NCBI RefSeq assembly: GCF_000330505.1
Contig: NW_004191676.1
Coordinates: 1-64,000 of the forward strand
From: Entamoeba invadens IP1
Lineage: Eukaryota; Evosea; Mastigamoebida; Endamoebidae
Direction: 5' to 3'
Length of the DNA stretch: 64,000 nt
The notes under the pieces are model-generated. The model was not told the origin of the DNA. It ran no database searches and saw only the letters and a list, made by a program, of their open reading frames with translations. A program made the position numbers and the translations under genes. This document shows positions 51,701-62,691 of this stretch, one piece after another (position 1 is the first letter of the stretch; every line of letters starts with the position of its first letter).

Positions 51701-53941
51701 AAAATGCTCAAATTAATGAAAATTATGTTGTTATCTTTCTGTTAAAATAAAAAATAATAAATAAATACAAATAAAATTTTTGATTACAAAAAACAAAAAT
51801 GACAACAAATTATTGAAAAAAATTATTTCAACCAATATAGTTAAAAAATTATAATTTAAATAAAAAAATATAAAAAAATAAAATTACAAAAAAATAAACT
51901 TATACAAAATTCATCAACAACAAAGCTATTTCATTTTTAACAAATATTTATTTTTTACAATAAATTTACTTTTTAATAGAATTTAATTTTTTACTCTTTT
52001 TAGATAAAACAATTTTTATATTTATATTTTACATTCTGAAACAATTTTTATTATTATTATTTTTTATTTTTGTTCATATTATTTTAATTCAAACATTTCA
52101 ATTTGGATAATGTAACAAGTGTTGCAAAAATTTTCATTTTGCGTTTTTATTACTTTTTATTTTTTTTTGGTAAAGGAGGCAAATATTGATTAGTAATTTT
52201 TCCTGTTTTACCTAATTTCTTTGTAATTGTTTTGGTGTGTTATGTGTGTATGTTATACGATTTTTTGGATCATGAGTATTAACATTATATAATTTACTCG
52301 TAGTTTTAATTATTATGTTTAAAATGATTATTTTTATATTTGTTTTTTGAATAACATTCAAGAATTGTTTTTTTATCGAGTTTTTTTATGATATTTGTTT
52401 AATAATATTATGATCTTTAATATAAATTATATAAATTGAGTACATTATTTATGTTAATTTTTGAATTATTTAAAAAGAGTTTAAAAACACTTTAACTTTT
52501 AAAGAATTTAATCTTTTTTAACGTAAATTTGCCCAATCTTTCAGTAAATGCATTTATTTTCTAAATTTTGTTAAATTTTAAAAAATTTTATACTTTTTAT
52601 TAAAAATTCAATCCCATTAATTGACAATTACTTCATTTTAAAGAAAAAGCGCCTTAATTATTAGGAATTGCGTTTTTTATAAGAAAAAATCTTTTTTAAA
52701 AATAATACTATCCCATTTAATTTATTTAATCCATTTTATTGGGAATTATACCCCTTTCACATAATCAATTAATGTCTCAAAAAAATGGTATCAATTTTAT
52801 TAAAAATTATACCCATTTTAGAAAAAAAACAAATTTTAACCAATAATAATTATATCCTTTCTAAACAAACTTTGATTGTAACAATAATACTATGAACAAA
52901 ATAAGCTATTAAGCTTAAAACTGTGGAATTTCATATGAAAAAACTTGTTTTTATTTTTTTAATTGCAAACGGGCGGGAAAAAAATACCCTAAGTTTGTTT
53001 TTATAATGAAAAAAGTTCTCATTTTTTGCGGTTTTGTTTATTGAAAAAAAATATTTGTTAAAATGATGTAAACTTATAAAAAAAACAAAAATACCATTTA
53101 CAATCAATTTTACAAGATAGAATTTTTTTTACATATAAAAACAGAAAAAACAACAACCACCTCAAAAGAAAGAATTACAAAAGGAATATTACAAAGATGT
53201 GTTTGATATTGATGTAAAGATGATAAAAAATAACTTTCATTTTATACCAGTTTGTTGTTACACATATGATGAAAATGATGCATTAACGATATTTTGTGTT
53301 ATAACACAAAGTAGAAATAGCACATATTAAACAAAAAATAATTTTAACTACCTAGTTTTTGATTTTACAACACTAAATTTTTCAAAATAAAAAAATGTAT
53401 TAAAAGAATGACAAACACTTTTGATAATCTTATTGTTTTTTGTGAGTTTACTTGATAATAGTTGTAAGTCCAAATTTGTTGCTTTAAATCTATTTTTTTG
53501 AAATATTATAAATAAGTTTATGATTGTTTAATTGTGTTGTATCAACGATAAAATTTACATGATATTTTTTGATGTTTTTGGTTATGCGTTCTTATTATTT
53601 GCCAAATCATTATTTTCAATTTCAATAACAAACATTAAGTATTTGCTGTTGATGGTTTATTATATTGACACAAGCACAACAACAAAACTATTATTCTAAA
53701 AAAACATAAATGATATTGGAGTTAATTTTTTAAAAAAATAGACCAAAAGTTTAGTTTTATTTTCCATTGTTTGGTTTTAGAAATTTTTAGTTTTTAGTTT
53801 TTAGTTTTTCAATTTTTCAATTTTTCAATTTTTTAAAAATAACAAATAATGTTTTTTAAATTTTAGTAATAAATATTATATTTTACTATAAATTAAAAAC
53901 AATCTAGACTTTAAACATATTAACAAAAATAAACCATTAAA
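48726..53941. other. 5.2 kb AT-rich gene-poor region
   Basis: Very A/T-rich with long mononucleotide runs, especially 51,500-53,900. Contains the repeat-bounded element at 48930-49682. Short minus-strand frames at 49926-50271 and 50876-51154 have no motifs, signal peptides or coding-like composition and are not called. A triple TTTTTAG and TTTTTCAA run occurs at 53786-53830. Confidence 0.6.
48930..49682. mobile_element. Element bounded by inverted GGTCCCTGG-type repeats (candidate MITE)
   Basis: GGAAAAACCAGGGACCAGAC at 48930-48949 is inverted at the right: GGTCCCTGGTTTTTCC at 49667-49682, with a second copy of the motif plus its GTCTGG extension at 49644-49657. A further copy lies inside at 49536-49549. 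Four copies of the GGTCCCTGGTTT core thus occur within 750 bp and none elsewhere in the window. No target duplication is visible and there is no coding capacity. It may be a MITE with duplicated right terminus or a repeat-rich insertion of another kind. Confidence 0.55.
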
Positions 53942-55437
53942 TTAAACCATCAACAAAATTAAAAGTAATAAAACAATTCTGGTACAAATTGATTGGCTCC
54001 TTAAATTGTCGTTCTTTTCTGTAATACATTTTCCCATTGTAGTGCAAACAAACCCGTCTCGACACCGCCCACAAACTGGTTCACACCCAACTTTCCATTT
54101 GCTCATTCCAACATCCAATGCTGTTTCATCTACCGTGCACTCTGTATCAGAACAATCGAACGAACTTTGATTGCATTGAAGTAATTGTTGTATTTCTTGA
54201 ATAGGATCAAAGATGGCTTCTTTTATTCTTAAAACACCTCCAGGCACACTTTTATATTGAATTGTAATTCCATTAGAAAACTCCTTGCATGTCTTGTCCA
54301 TCGCAATTGATAGAGTAACAGTGTCGTCAACTTGATTGTATTGATATGTGAGGTTATCTTTGATAGTAATAATGCCATCATCTTCGGTTGTCGTTTCCTT
54401 ATCTTCTATAAGAAATAATTTGACATTGACTAATTCTATTTTGAAGTTCGCTTGGAATTCACATCTGAGTTGTGTGAATTCTTGTGACATAAAAAATGCA
54501 GAAGTGTATATAAAGGATAACATGACATCGCCTTCATAATTGTTGGTGGATATTACCGGATTTGATAAATCAACCGTTTCAGCAGAAAAATTGGCATACA
54601 CTTTGTATAGATGCCATGCAATTAGTTTTTGCTTCCAATTGTCTTTATTTTCTGAATATAAAACATTCGATGCTATAAATTTACAATCGCTCATTATATA
54701 TTGTGGAAAAGAAGTTGTAGCAGTTGCTGTATATCCAACTCGTTCGTAGACTGTCGGCATCCCAACTTTTTCGGAGTCTAAAGACACCAGTTTAAAGTCA
54801 GTTGGATTCAAAGGCCGATCTATAATAAAAGTGTCATCGTCTCTTTTGGTGTAAATGTGTTGACTCATTTCAATATACTCGACGGGTCTGTTAACGTTAT
54901 ATACTTGTACTGTCACGTATTTTTCGGTGACATTGAGCACCACCACACTTGGTGAGATTGTAAGTAAGTAATCACATATAGCCACAGTCGCTTGGTACAT
55001 AGAGTCTCTCACATATGTCAATTGGCCATTTCCAAGCATAAAAAGTTTGCTTTTAAGTCCAATTACGTGTTCTCCGACATCATCAAGGTTTTGGTTTTGG
55101 TTTTGGTAAAAATGCTTGCAGACCCAGCTACCATACAATGAACACTTTTCTGACTCGGACCAGTAACACTCAACCATTCACCACATCGAGTCACATTCAA
55201 ATTGTCTTTCTGGATGAAAAAATTTGAAGGACTGACATAGCAAACTGCTTTCAAATTAAAAGCAGTGATATCATGTTTATAATTTAGAATTTGTTTGTAA
55301 CACTCTGAAACAATAGTGCAGGTTATGTCATTGGAGTCCATGTTCACTGCGATAAAATCAGTCATACAATTTGTTGTTTTTGAAGTTGATCCAAATGAAA
55401 GAACATTTAATACAAATGTTAATACAATTATACACAT
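53942..55437 (-). pseudogene. GPI-type surface protein with one frameshift
   Basis: The 5' frame (55437 to about 55165) begins MCIIVLTFVLNVLSFGS, a signal peptide, and carries several Cys. The 3' frame (about 55177 to 53942) is 411 codons with further Cys, a Cys-rich module near the end (CSDTECTVDETALDVG, then CEPVCGRCRDGFVC) and a C-terminal hydrophobic tail IVLLLLILLMV. A one-base loss near TGGTTGAG (about 55170) would explain the switch: CGEW in the first frame is followed by ECYWSESEKC in the second. Both halves overlap as open frames for over 100 bases. Either a recent pseudogene or a base-call error, since the rest is intact over 1.4 kb. Family not recognised; a plasma-membrane antigen is inferred. 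Confidence 0.6.
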
Positions 55438-56712
55438 TGCCGTTTTATTAAGTTCGTGTTGTAATATATAATCTTCTGTTATTGTGGATCTGCGATGTTT
55501 TGCGATTAAAAACGTGATTCAATTCACAAGTTTTTTAATGAGTTATAAATAAGTTATTAACAAAATATGACATCTTTAAATATGTATTTATAATAACAAT
55601 ATAATTATTATTATTATGATGGACTGTTTTTAAACGTTATTTAAAAAAATAACTGTAAACAAATGGATTAACATTGAAATGTTATTAGAGTTTTAAAGAA
55701 AATTGATTATTTTATCTCCGATTTTGTTATTTATGTTTTATTTTTGATATAAATAATATTAATTGTACATTTATTTTCAAAATAATACGAACAAAATATA
55801 CAAATGACACAATAATACACAAATTATAAACTTGATGATATTTTTGAATGAAAAAGTATGAATTATTGTTATTTCAAATTTAAAATATATATTTTTTAAA
55901 AAAGATTGTACAGTCATGCGAAAAAGCTGTCGCGTTTGGAAAAACCTGTCTTGAAAAAATATTTTATAGTAAATTTATAATTACTTACTATACAGTATAG
56001 CTTCTATTCGATTTATTTGCAGGGTCATTTCACAAAAATCGAATAAAAATATTCGGCATTTCCAAATAACATTTTCTATTTCAGATCATTTGTTTATAGT
56101 ACTAGAATAGTTCATTACCACCCGAGACAGGTTTTTCCAAACGCGACAGCTTTTTCGCATGACTGTAATTAATCAAAAAATAAAAAAAATATAAAATGTT
56201 TTAAATGTTATAATAAGTATAAAAGTCTTATTCAATTTAATTTAATAGTATTATTATCAATAGTGGAAAAATGATGAATTTAAAAAAACTTTATTTTATT
56301 TTTGTGTTTTTGGCATTATAATTTTTAATGGCGATTCTATATTTTTATTTAGTTTTAAATTATTACAAAGACATCTATTCATTATAAAAATATAACTATT
56401 TAATGATCATATTTTTATTAAGTGATGATTATTAAAACATCAGTGAATAGAAACTGTAATATTCATATGTAAATACAAAAATATTATATAGAGTGTAAAA
56501 ACTGATTAAACAACAATTCACAACACTATAGTGAGTCATCCAAACTTTTCACTAAAACAACTTTTTTTGATATTAAATACTCAACAAAAATTTATTTGAT
56601 TATTTAGACTGATTGTATTTTTGTAATAGAAAAAAACAGTAAAAATGTTATAACTTTAAATTCACAATAACAAGTTATTTACCATAGTTAGATTAATTTT
56701 GAACTGAACACA
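55438..56712. other. AT-rich region containing a MITE
   Basis: Apart from the 255 bp MITE at 55911-56165, no gene or conserved element is seen. Confidence 0.5.
55911..56165. mobile_element. Complete 255 bp MITE with 41 bp perfect TIRs and TA duplication
   Basis: CAGTCATGCGAAAAAGCTGT and the 21 bases after it are perfectly inverted at 56125-56165. TA dinucleotides flank both ends (55909-55910, 56166-56167). The CAGT terminus and TA target imply a Tc1/mariner relative, but the TIR sequence differs from the 29680-29931 element beyond the first five bases, so it is a distinct family. Arms without mismatch suggest recent movement or gene conversion. Confidence 0.9.
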
Positions 56713-57309
56713 TTAAACAAGAAAACACCCCTTTGTTTTTTCCTTTCTGACCCAATTGCTGTTCTTTTTAACAATCACCAAATGAGCAAGACTTTGAGAC
56801 ACATTTTTGACATTGATGTTGAGCTTTGCAGAACACTCGAAAAATGGCATGCCCCATTCATTCGCCAGTTCCTCACCGTTTTCTGTTGTCACTTCTCGTT
56901 CATTTTCAAGGTCGCATTTTGTTCCACATAACACTGCGGGAAGTGTTTCAAACATTTTCATTTTTTTCATTTTCCAAACACTCTCTTTGATGACTTTAAC
57001 TTCTTCAAAAGAAGCACTCGATGTTATTGAATAACAAAAAACAAACGCGAGTGCATTTGGGTATTGACTTTCTATTGCGTATTTATACGTATCCATATCG
57101 TAATCTTCTCGACTAAATGGCTGTGCAATAAAAAATAAATGGACCTTGTAATTATTTAAAATCTCAACTGTTGAATACATGTCTGCCATTGGATTGTGTT
57201 GGTAATTTGGTACAAAATGTCCGGTACATATTTGAATTTCAAGGCTTGACTTTCCCACATAATCACCACCAACTACCAACACTTTGCACCCAGTTTCAAT
57301 GTTTTTCAT
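56713..57309 (-). CDS. Ras-like small GTPase lacking a normal G3 motif
   Basis: 198 residues, single exon. G1 is GGDYVGKSS, G4 is GTKCDL (N replaced by T, with KxD kept) and G5 is ECSAK. The C-terminus KTKGCFLV is a CAAX box for geranylgeranyl or farnesyl attachment preceded by Lys residues. At the place of the Ras G3 motif (DTAGQE) the sequence reads FFIAQPFSRED: the Asp, Gly and catalytic Gln are missing. Such a protein might still bind nucleotide through G1/G4/G5 but should hydrolyse GTP poorly or not at all. The switch I region (HNPMADMYSTVE) also departs from the Ras core effector sequence. A divergent Entamoeba Ras-superfamily member acting at membranes; effector unknown. Confidence 0.8.
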   Translation of the reverse strand: MKNIETGCKVLVVGGDYVGKSSLEIQICTGHFVPNYQHNPMADMYSTVEILNNYKVHLFFIAQPFSREDYDMDTYKYAIESQYPNALAFVFCYSITSSASFEEVKVIKESVWKMKKMKMFETLPAVLCGTKCDLENEREVTTENGEELANEWGMPFFECSAKLNINVKNVSQSLAHLVIVKKNSNWVRKEKTKGCFLV

Positions 57310-57626
57310 TTGAGTTTAAAGTTTTGTTAAACAATTTTAATATTTTTATTAATTGTAATATAAAAATAACAATAAAACCATATTTTAGTTATGATTTATT
57401 TTAATTTAAATTTTCAATCATTGAAAAGTGTGAATAAGCTCATCCACAATAATTTTAAATTTATATTTTAAATACAATATCATAGTCCATTAGTTGTTTT
57501 CTTTTTATAATTTTTATATCAATAATATTCTTATGTGAATTATCAAAACGCTGTTTTTAAAAATGATTATTATTAACATAATAATCAAATATAAAAATAA
57601 CCAAATGATTAAAAAAATCACCAAAG
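57310..57626. other. AT-rich intergenic spacer
   Basis: 317 bp, no supported feature. Confidence 0.5.
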
Positions 57627-59858
57627 TTATTTAAATCCATTTGAAAATAATTGGTTGGGTTGATTTCGGAAAAACATGGGTCGTGTTTGCCCAAACCCAA
57701 ATGCTCGATTTTGTTGAGCATTTTGGTTGTTCTGTGGTAATAATTGTTTATTTTCAACAATATGAATATTTTCACAATTATCAAGTTGAACATTTTCATT
57801 TACTTTTATAGCAACAGAACACTCTTTACAATGCTCTAATACAACATGTGACGTCTCACTTTCGATATTCAAAACAATATTTTCGCATTGTTCACACTTC
57901 ACTCTCTCGGCATTAACGTTTTGTTGTTCTTTAAAATCAGTGATATTTCTCTCGATCAATTCATCTGAACATAGAGAAAATAAATTCCAAGGGATGTGCG
58001 AATTGTCAATTTCCATTTTAACAACGGCATCATTTTCAGAAAACTGTTGACCACTAAAATTGTCAATTGTTGTGTTTTTAATTATCATCATTTCTATTAT
58101 GTTTCCAGGTTTTGAGTAGAGTGTTATTGATGAGTCGTAGATTGAAATTGCCTTATTGGCGCCATCTAAAATAAAACCCAAATCTACGCACTTCTTAAAT
58201 ATGATATTGGGTGCGCCAAATTGAATAAGACCTCCTGGTGTTGGATTAATGTAATTCACAAGTTCAAAAGTTCCACAAACAACACCACACAAATTTGGTA
58301 AACTCCCGCAATAATTTTCAATTGTAAAAAAGTTTAAAATATCAATTTTTTGAATCAAACAAATCGACTTTGTAGGCGAACAAACACAATTTCTTAATAC
58401 AAAATTTAGATGGTCGATCACAACATCTTTTGTCTCAACAGTTTCAGTTTTTGTGTCCAAATCGCGCATGTTATTATTGGCCATTTTTGAATATGATGAG
58501 ACTAATTTATCTTTAGCTGTATTGTATTCTTCATTAGTCATCATCTCAGTGACACAAACATTATCTTCATTGCTACTTTGAACTTTGTGACAAATTGAAT
58601 TGAGTTTTGATGGAAATTTGAAAGTTGAATTATTTGAAACAACACAATCTTTTATTGAGTCAAAATTGCCAACAAATTGAATGTTTTTAGAACTGTTAAG
58701 TGAAAGGGTTTCCAACTTGTTTGTTTCAAACCAAAACTCACAATTGTCGCAGTAGTCAACTTTCAGAGTCGTACAATTTTCAAAAGTGTTTTTGAATACG
58801 AAATTGTTCATGTTGAATAAATACACTTTCTTAGTTTCTATAAAACTTATTGGGATGAAGTCTTTGATTGTACAAAGTGTTATATTCTCTGCACAGATTT
58901 GATGTGAAGTTGTAAGTTCCGATTTACTCACATTCAAATTTATGACTTTGTTGCACACTGCCGTTTTGACACAACTGTCAAGTGTTAATGAATTGATAAC
59001 ATTCAGGGTTGTCACGCTCATATTTTGGCAATTACTAAAAAATAATTTCAAGTCTTTGTCGTTCAAAAACACGAAATTTGTATTTGTGAACATATTGAAA
59101 GAAAAATCGTTGTGTTCTTCTGCGTCGATTGTCACCGTACAATTATTCAATTGAGTCATATTAATATCTTTGGCACAGTTTTTATTCACAAAAATGTCAC
59201 AGTTGTTTGTGTATACTATATTTAACTTCTTCAACTGTTTTAACATCATAAAGTCAAATTCCTTTCTCGAATTTTTAATCAACATTTCTTCAACACAAAC
59301 AAATGGAAAATCAGGTATACTTTCCCACACTTTTTTAACACTTTTTCCAGTAGTTTTTACTTCACAAGTAAAGTTTTCGAGTGACACCTTTTTCACCGAA
59401 GGATATATATCATAGAATGTTATTTGAGTGTCCACACAAACAACTTTTTTTACATTTAATATCTTTGGTAGTGTAAACTCGTTAGTATTATTACCCATTT
59501 CCATTTCGTTTCGTGGTTCTATGTATTCTATTTTCAAGACTTCAATTGTGTTATCCAACTGCATTTGTGACATATCAATTCAGTTTCCAACAAACTCTAT
59601 TTGTGTCGGGTAACAATTACGAATAACAGTTTCAAGTTTAGTCGTCTCTTTCAATTTTCTAAATCCCGTTGTGTTGATTGTCAATAAACCATTGTTACAA
59701 ATTGGATGGAACGTGTCTAATACATCTAAAAATATTGTCGAAGCGTAATTCTTGCAGTTTGGAGTAAGACTGACATATTGATCAAATCCATTTTCATCAG
59801 ACCAATCAATGTATATGTCACAGGAAAGTGTTTTAACGGCTTCGTTAATCTGCTCAAA
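57627..59858 (-). CDS. Large Asn/Cys-rich repeat-like protein, 5' end in assembly gap
   Basis: From ATG 59573 the frame gives 648 residues to the stop at 57627. The same frame is also open upstream from an in-frame TGA (59580-59582) to the N gap at 59859, adding 92 codons with the same composition (FEQINEAVKTLSCDIYIDW...). So the real gene probably crosses the gap, and the TGA is a mutation, a base error, or part of a missed intron (a GTTTGTTGG lies directly upstream). The protein is made of irregular 20-25 residue units with alternating hydrophobic and Asn/Asp/Cys residues (LETLSLNSSKNIQF, TLKVDYCDNCEF), suggesting a solenoid of the LRR/BspA type. It ends in a Asn/Gln/Phe-rich low-complexity tail. 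No signal peptide at Met1. Family not recognised with confidence. Confidence 0.55.
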
Positions 59859-59958
59859 NNNNNNNNNNNNNNNNNNNNNNNNNNNNNNNNNNNNNNNNNN
59901 NNNNNNNNNNNNNNNNNNNNNNNNNNNNNNNNNNNNNNNNNNNNNNNNNNNNNNNNNN
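59859..59958. other. Assembly gap (100 N)
   Basis: One hundred consecutive N; a conventional placeholder length, so the true gap size is unknown. Confidence 0.99.
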
Positions 59959-60048
59959 ACTTATTTAATAAAAGACAATGAAAGGTCAATAAGTTAACAC
60001 CAAAAGTTGGTTTGAGTTGATAAGAAATCTTCATCTATTAAAGAAACT

Positions 60049-61010
60049 TTAGATGTGGTCCAAAAAGCATTTTAAAATACAAAATAAATAAAACCCATAC
60101 GTTAGTGTGTTGAATTGTCGAACTCTTTTTTGTACTTTTTGGTTTAGTATTTCTGGTGCCATGTAAATTGGTGTTCCAAAACTACATGTGAATGTCATGT
60201 TGGTCATCGGCATGTTGACGTTTCGCGCACTCCCAAAGTTGGTCAGCTTCCCAAAGACACTGTCGTTACAGTCCATCGACACAACAAGGATGTTGTCTGG
60301 CTTGATGTCTCTGTGTAAGATCCCGTCTCTGTGAAGGTATTTTATGCCGCTTTCTGTGTCTGTTTCAATTTTAACGCGTGTTCTTTTCTTGATGTTGCAT
60401 TGATTTGTTTTTTTAATCAAATCCGTCAAACTGCCGTGTTTTGCAAATTTAGTCACAATGCATACAAATTGTATGCATTGTGACTTAATAGCACATTGTC
60501 AATATCCTAAAACAGTTTTTAGGATATCGACAATGTGCTCACTTCTGGACTTGTCCAGCATCTACACCTTCTTTGACTTTTCAGTATTACTATTAAGTAT
60601 CACACGGTCTACTGTCTGTGTCAACATCTTATTCACAATTGTGTTACTTCTAAATGTGCCAATAAAAACAACACCAAATGAACCTTCACCAATCTGCTTC
60701 TCTTCTTAGAGTTCGTTTGGATCAAGAATCGTTGTCACTTCTGTGTTTGCCTTCATGTTGAAGTTGTTGACTGTTTCATCACCACTCTCAATCGACTTTG
60801 TAACAAGTGGGATTGTTGTGTTTGTTTTAATCGTGTAATTTATTGTCAGAAATAATCTAATTTCTGATGCACAAATTTGTAAATTGTCACAACACTCGGT
60901 GTGATCCGAAGTGTAAATTTTTCAACATGTGATATCATAGACATCTGCACCTTCACTCAAATTGCCAACACATAAGAATTGTCGTGTGTCTTCACAAATT
61001 TGATCTCTTC
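60049..61010 (-). pseudogene. Transmembrane kinase (TMK)-type protein kinase, nonsense-disrupted
   Basis: One reading frame from about 61010 down to 60049 shows a TMK juxtamembrane region (FLCVGN, then TILDPNEL), a glycine-rich loop IGEGSFGVVF, a C-helix remnant MLDKSRSEHIV, then VCIVTKFAKHGSLTDL, HRDGILHRDIKPDNILV, KLTNFGSARN and GTPIYMAPEIL. The frame is broken by four stops: TGA 60922-60924, TAA 60706-60708, TAG 60562-60564 and TGA 60500-60502. The expected VAIK Lys is not recognisable after the G-loop, and the Mg-binding DFG is NFG, so it could not be an active kinase even if read through. The kinase C-lobe is truncated at 60049. Two palindromes (60452-60486, 60491-60540) lie between N- and C-lobes and add about seven codons relative to the usual spacing. 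Confidence 0.8.
60452..60540. repeat. Two adjacent near-perfect palindromes in the kinase pseudogene
   Basis: 60452-60486: 17-base perfect arms around a single base (GTCACAATGCATACAA and complement). 60491-60540: 23-base arms with one mismatch and a 4-base loop (AGCACATTGTC, then ATATCCTAAAA). Only four bases separate them. Confidence 0.9.
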
Positions 61011-61192
61011 AATGAAAAAAAAACATTTAACAAGTTTTGTGTTCACAACACCACCACAAAGACTCACAAATTTTATGTTCGAGTAAATGGCAAAAAAGCA
61101 TGTAGACAAGAAAAACATCATATAAGTTGCTCGAAGATTAAGACTGAGTTGTGCTAATGATGCGGTATGTGTGCACGTGACCGCATAACACA

Positions 61193-61477
61193 ATGATTGT
61201 GGGAAACCACAAGATCATGATTGTGAAAAGTTGCTTTAAATGTAGACATTGTTCTTCAATCTGCAAAAGTAAAGCAATCACTCTCTTTGAAAAACCACTT
61301 GAAAACGTTCCAGAAGGACACAAAGATGTCATAGATGCTATTAAAACAAGAAAATCAACAAGATCTTTTAAAGGCCCAATCCCAAAAGAAGAGTTGACTG
61401 AACTTATCAATTTGACAAGATTCTCCCCTTCCACCAAGAATTGGAGACAAATCAAATATCATGTAAAAATGAGTTAA
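61193..61477 (+). pseudogene. Ferredoxin-type nitroreductase, N-terminal fragment
   Basis: The frame contains CFKCRHCSSICKSKAITLF, a 4Fe-4S binding C-x2-C-x2-C-x3-C motif (the usual following Pro is Lys), and then VIDAIKTRKSTRSFKGPIPKEELTELI with RFSPSTKNWRQIKYHV, the flavin-binding start of the nitroreductase family. It stops after about 94 codons, whereas complete ferredoxin-nitroreductases continue for a further ~150 residues, and only one of the usual two clusters remains at the N-terminus. Its last six codons and the TAA lie inside a palindrome (61460-61501), which seems to mark the breakpoint. The family reduces nitro compounds and flavins in anaerobic protists. This copy is truncated at both ends. 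Confidence 0.7.
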
Positions 61478-61501
61478 AGATAATTAACTCATTTTTACAT
61501 G
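61460..61501. repeat. Perfect palindrome, 18-base arms, at the end of the nitroreductase fragment
   Basis: CATGTAAAAATGAGTTAA and its exact complement flank AGATAA. A second, smaller inverted repeat lies at 61569-61594 (11-base arms, GCCA loop). Confidence 0.9.
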
Positions 61502-62376
61502 AGTTAAATAACAAAGGTAATTAAAAAATTAAATTAAGTAGCATTGCAAATTCCAGTTATCGTAACTTATTTACTTATTGCCAAATAAGTAAATTGGCAA
61601 CTTTTTGTGTGTCGATTTTATTGTCAGTAAGGTTCAACATGTTGTTATTGCTTCGTCGACGAAACTCAAAATGTCTGGGAAAATGACGATGGAACCATTG
61701 CTTTCACCCAACCCAACTTGCAGCGACCGACAAAGGGTATGGCTCTCTTTGGTGTAGTTTGTTAAAGTTCATGTTTTTGTTCAATGAGTGTCTTGATATT
61801 GTTGGACTGAAAGAAAAAAGTGGTTGGGTCTTTGGCTTTGGGTGTTTCTTCATTCCACTAAACCAGTCAAGTATCACGAGAAGATGTTTCAATCATATTT
61901 TTGGAGTTTACAGAGTGCTTAGTTTATTTGTGGGTTAAATATTATTTGAATAATAATATTTGTATTATTTAAAAAAATAACAAACAAAGACTAAATATAA
62001 ACAAATTAATTGTAATAAAACATGCAATTTTTTATTTAAAAAACTAAAACACCTTAATAATTATAGTACTTATTTACTATTTATTTATAATTATTAACTA
62101 CAATAAAAAATAGAAATTATGAATTAAAATTATGATAATTATTTTATAGTTTTTTTATTATTTCAATAATAAATATTGAAATATTTTTTCAAAAAATGAA
62201 CAATAAAGTCAAATAATAAACAGAAAGTTAAAATAATGGAGAGGACGAAAAGACAAAGAAGAATGAGTGAAAAAGGCAAAAGGCGATTTATAATGAGTGT
62301 CTAAAAGTCAAAACACAATGGACTCAATCATCGAAGAAGAAATCAGTACCCATTCGAGCTTCTAGTTGCTATCCAA
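61502..62376. other. Degenerate region with a coding-like fragment
   Basis: On the plus strand about 61635-61768 a short open segment (FVDETQNVWENDDGTIAF, then QPNLQRPTKGMALFGV) has coding-like composition and stops at a GTTTGT, so it could be an orphan exon or a gene fossil. The remainder to 62200 is A/T-rich. No family recognised. Confidence 0.3.
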
Positions 62377-62520
62377 ATGAACTTTGGAAAGAAAATTCCT
62401 CTTCAGATCATCAGAGACACACTTACAAAAAACAACAACGATCTTTTTATCTCACTTAAAGAAATAAATGGGTCCATGTCTAAAATTCAACAGAGAGAAG
62501 TGGCTGTTCTTGAGGAATAA
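62377..62520 (+). CDS. Small hypothetical protein (47 aa), possibly a gene fragment
   Basis: The frame is open from 62305; the first ATG (62377) gives MNFGKKIPLQIIRDTLTKNNND and ends with KIQQREVAVLEE at 62520. The upstream open part (HRRRNQYPFELLVAIQ) has the same coding-like character but no ATG, suggesting either a missing upstream exon or a 5'-truncated gene. No family recognised. Confidence 0.3.
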   Translation: MNFGKKIPLQIIRDTLTKNNNDLFISLKEINGSMSKIQQREVAVLEE

Positions 62521-62691
62521 CTTGTTCATTTTTACGTATTTTTTTGAAAAACAGTTTTTTATGTATAATATATTTATTAGTATTTTAACTATTTGATTAA
62601 TTTAATTATTTTAATTAAAATAACTATTAGCAATAATATAATTAATTGGATTTTAAATTGTTTGTTTTAAATATAAAGAAAACTAATATGA

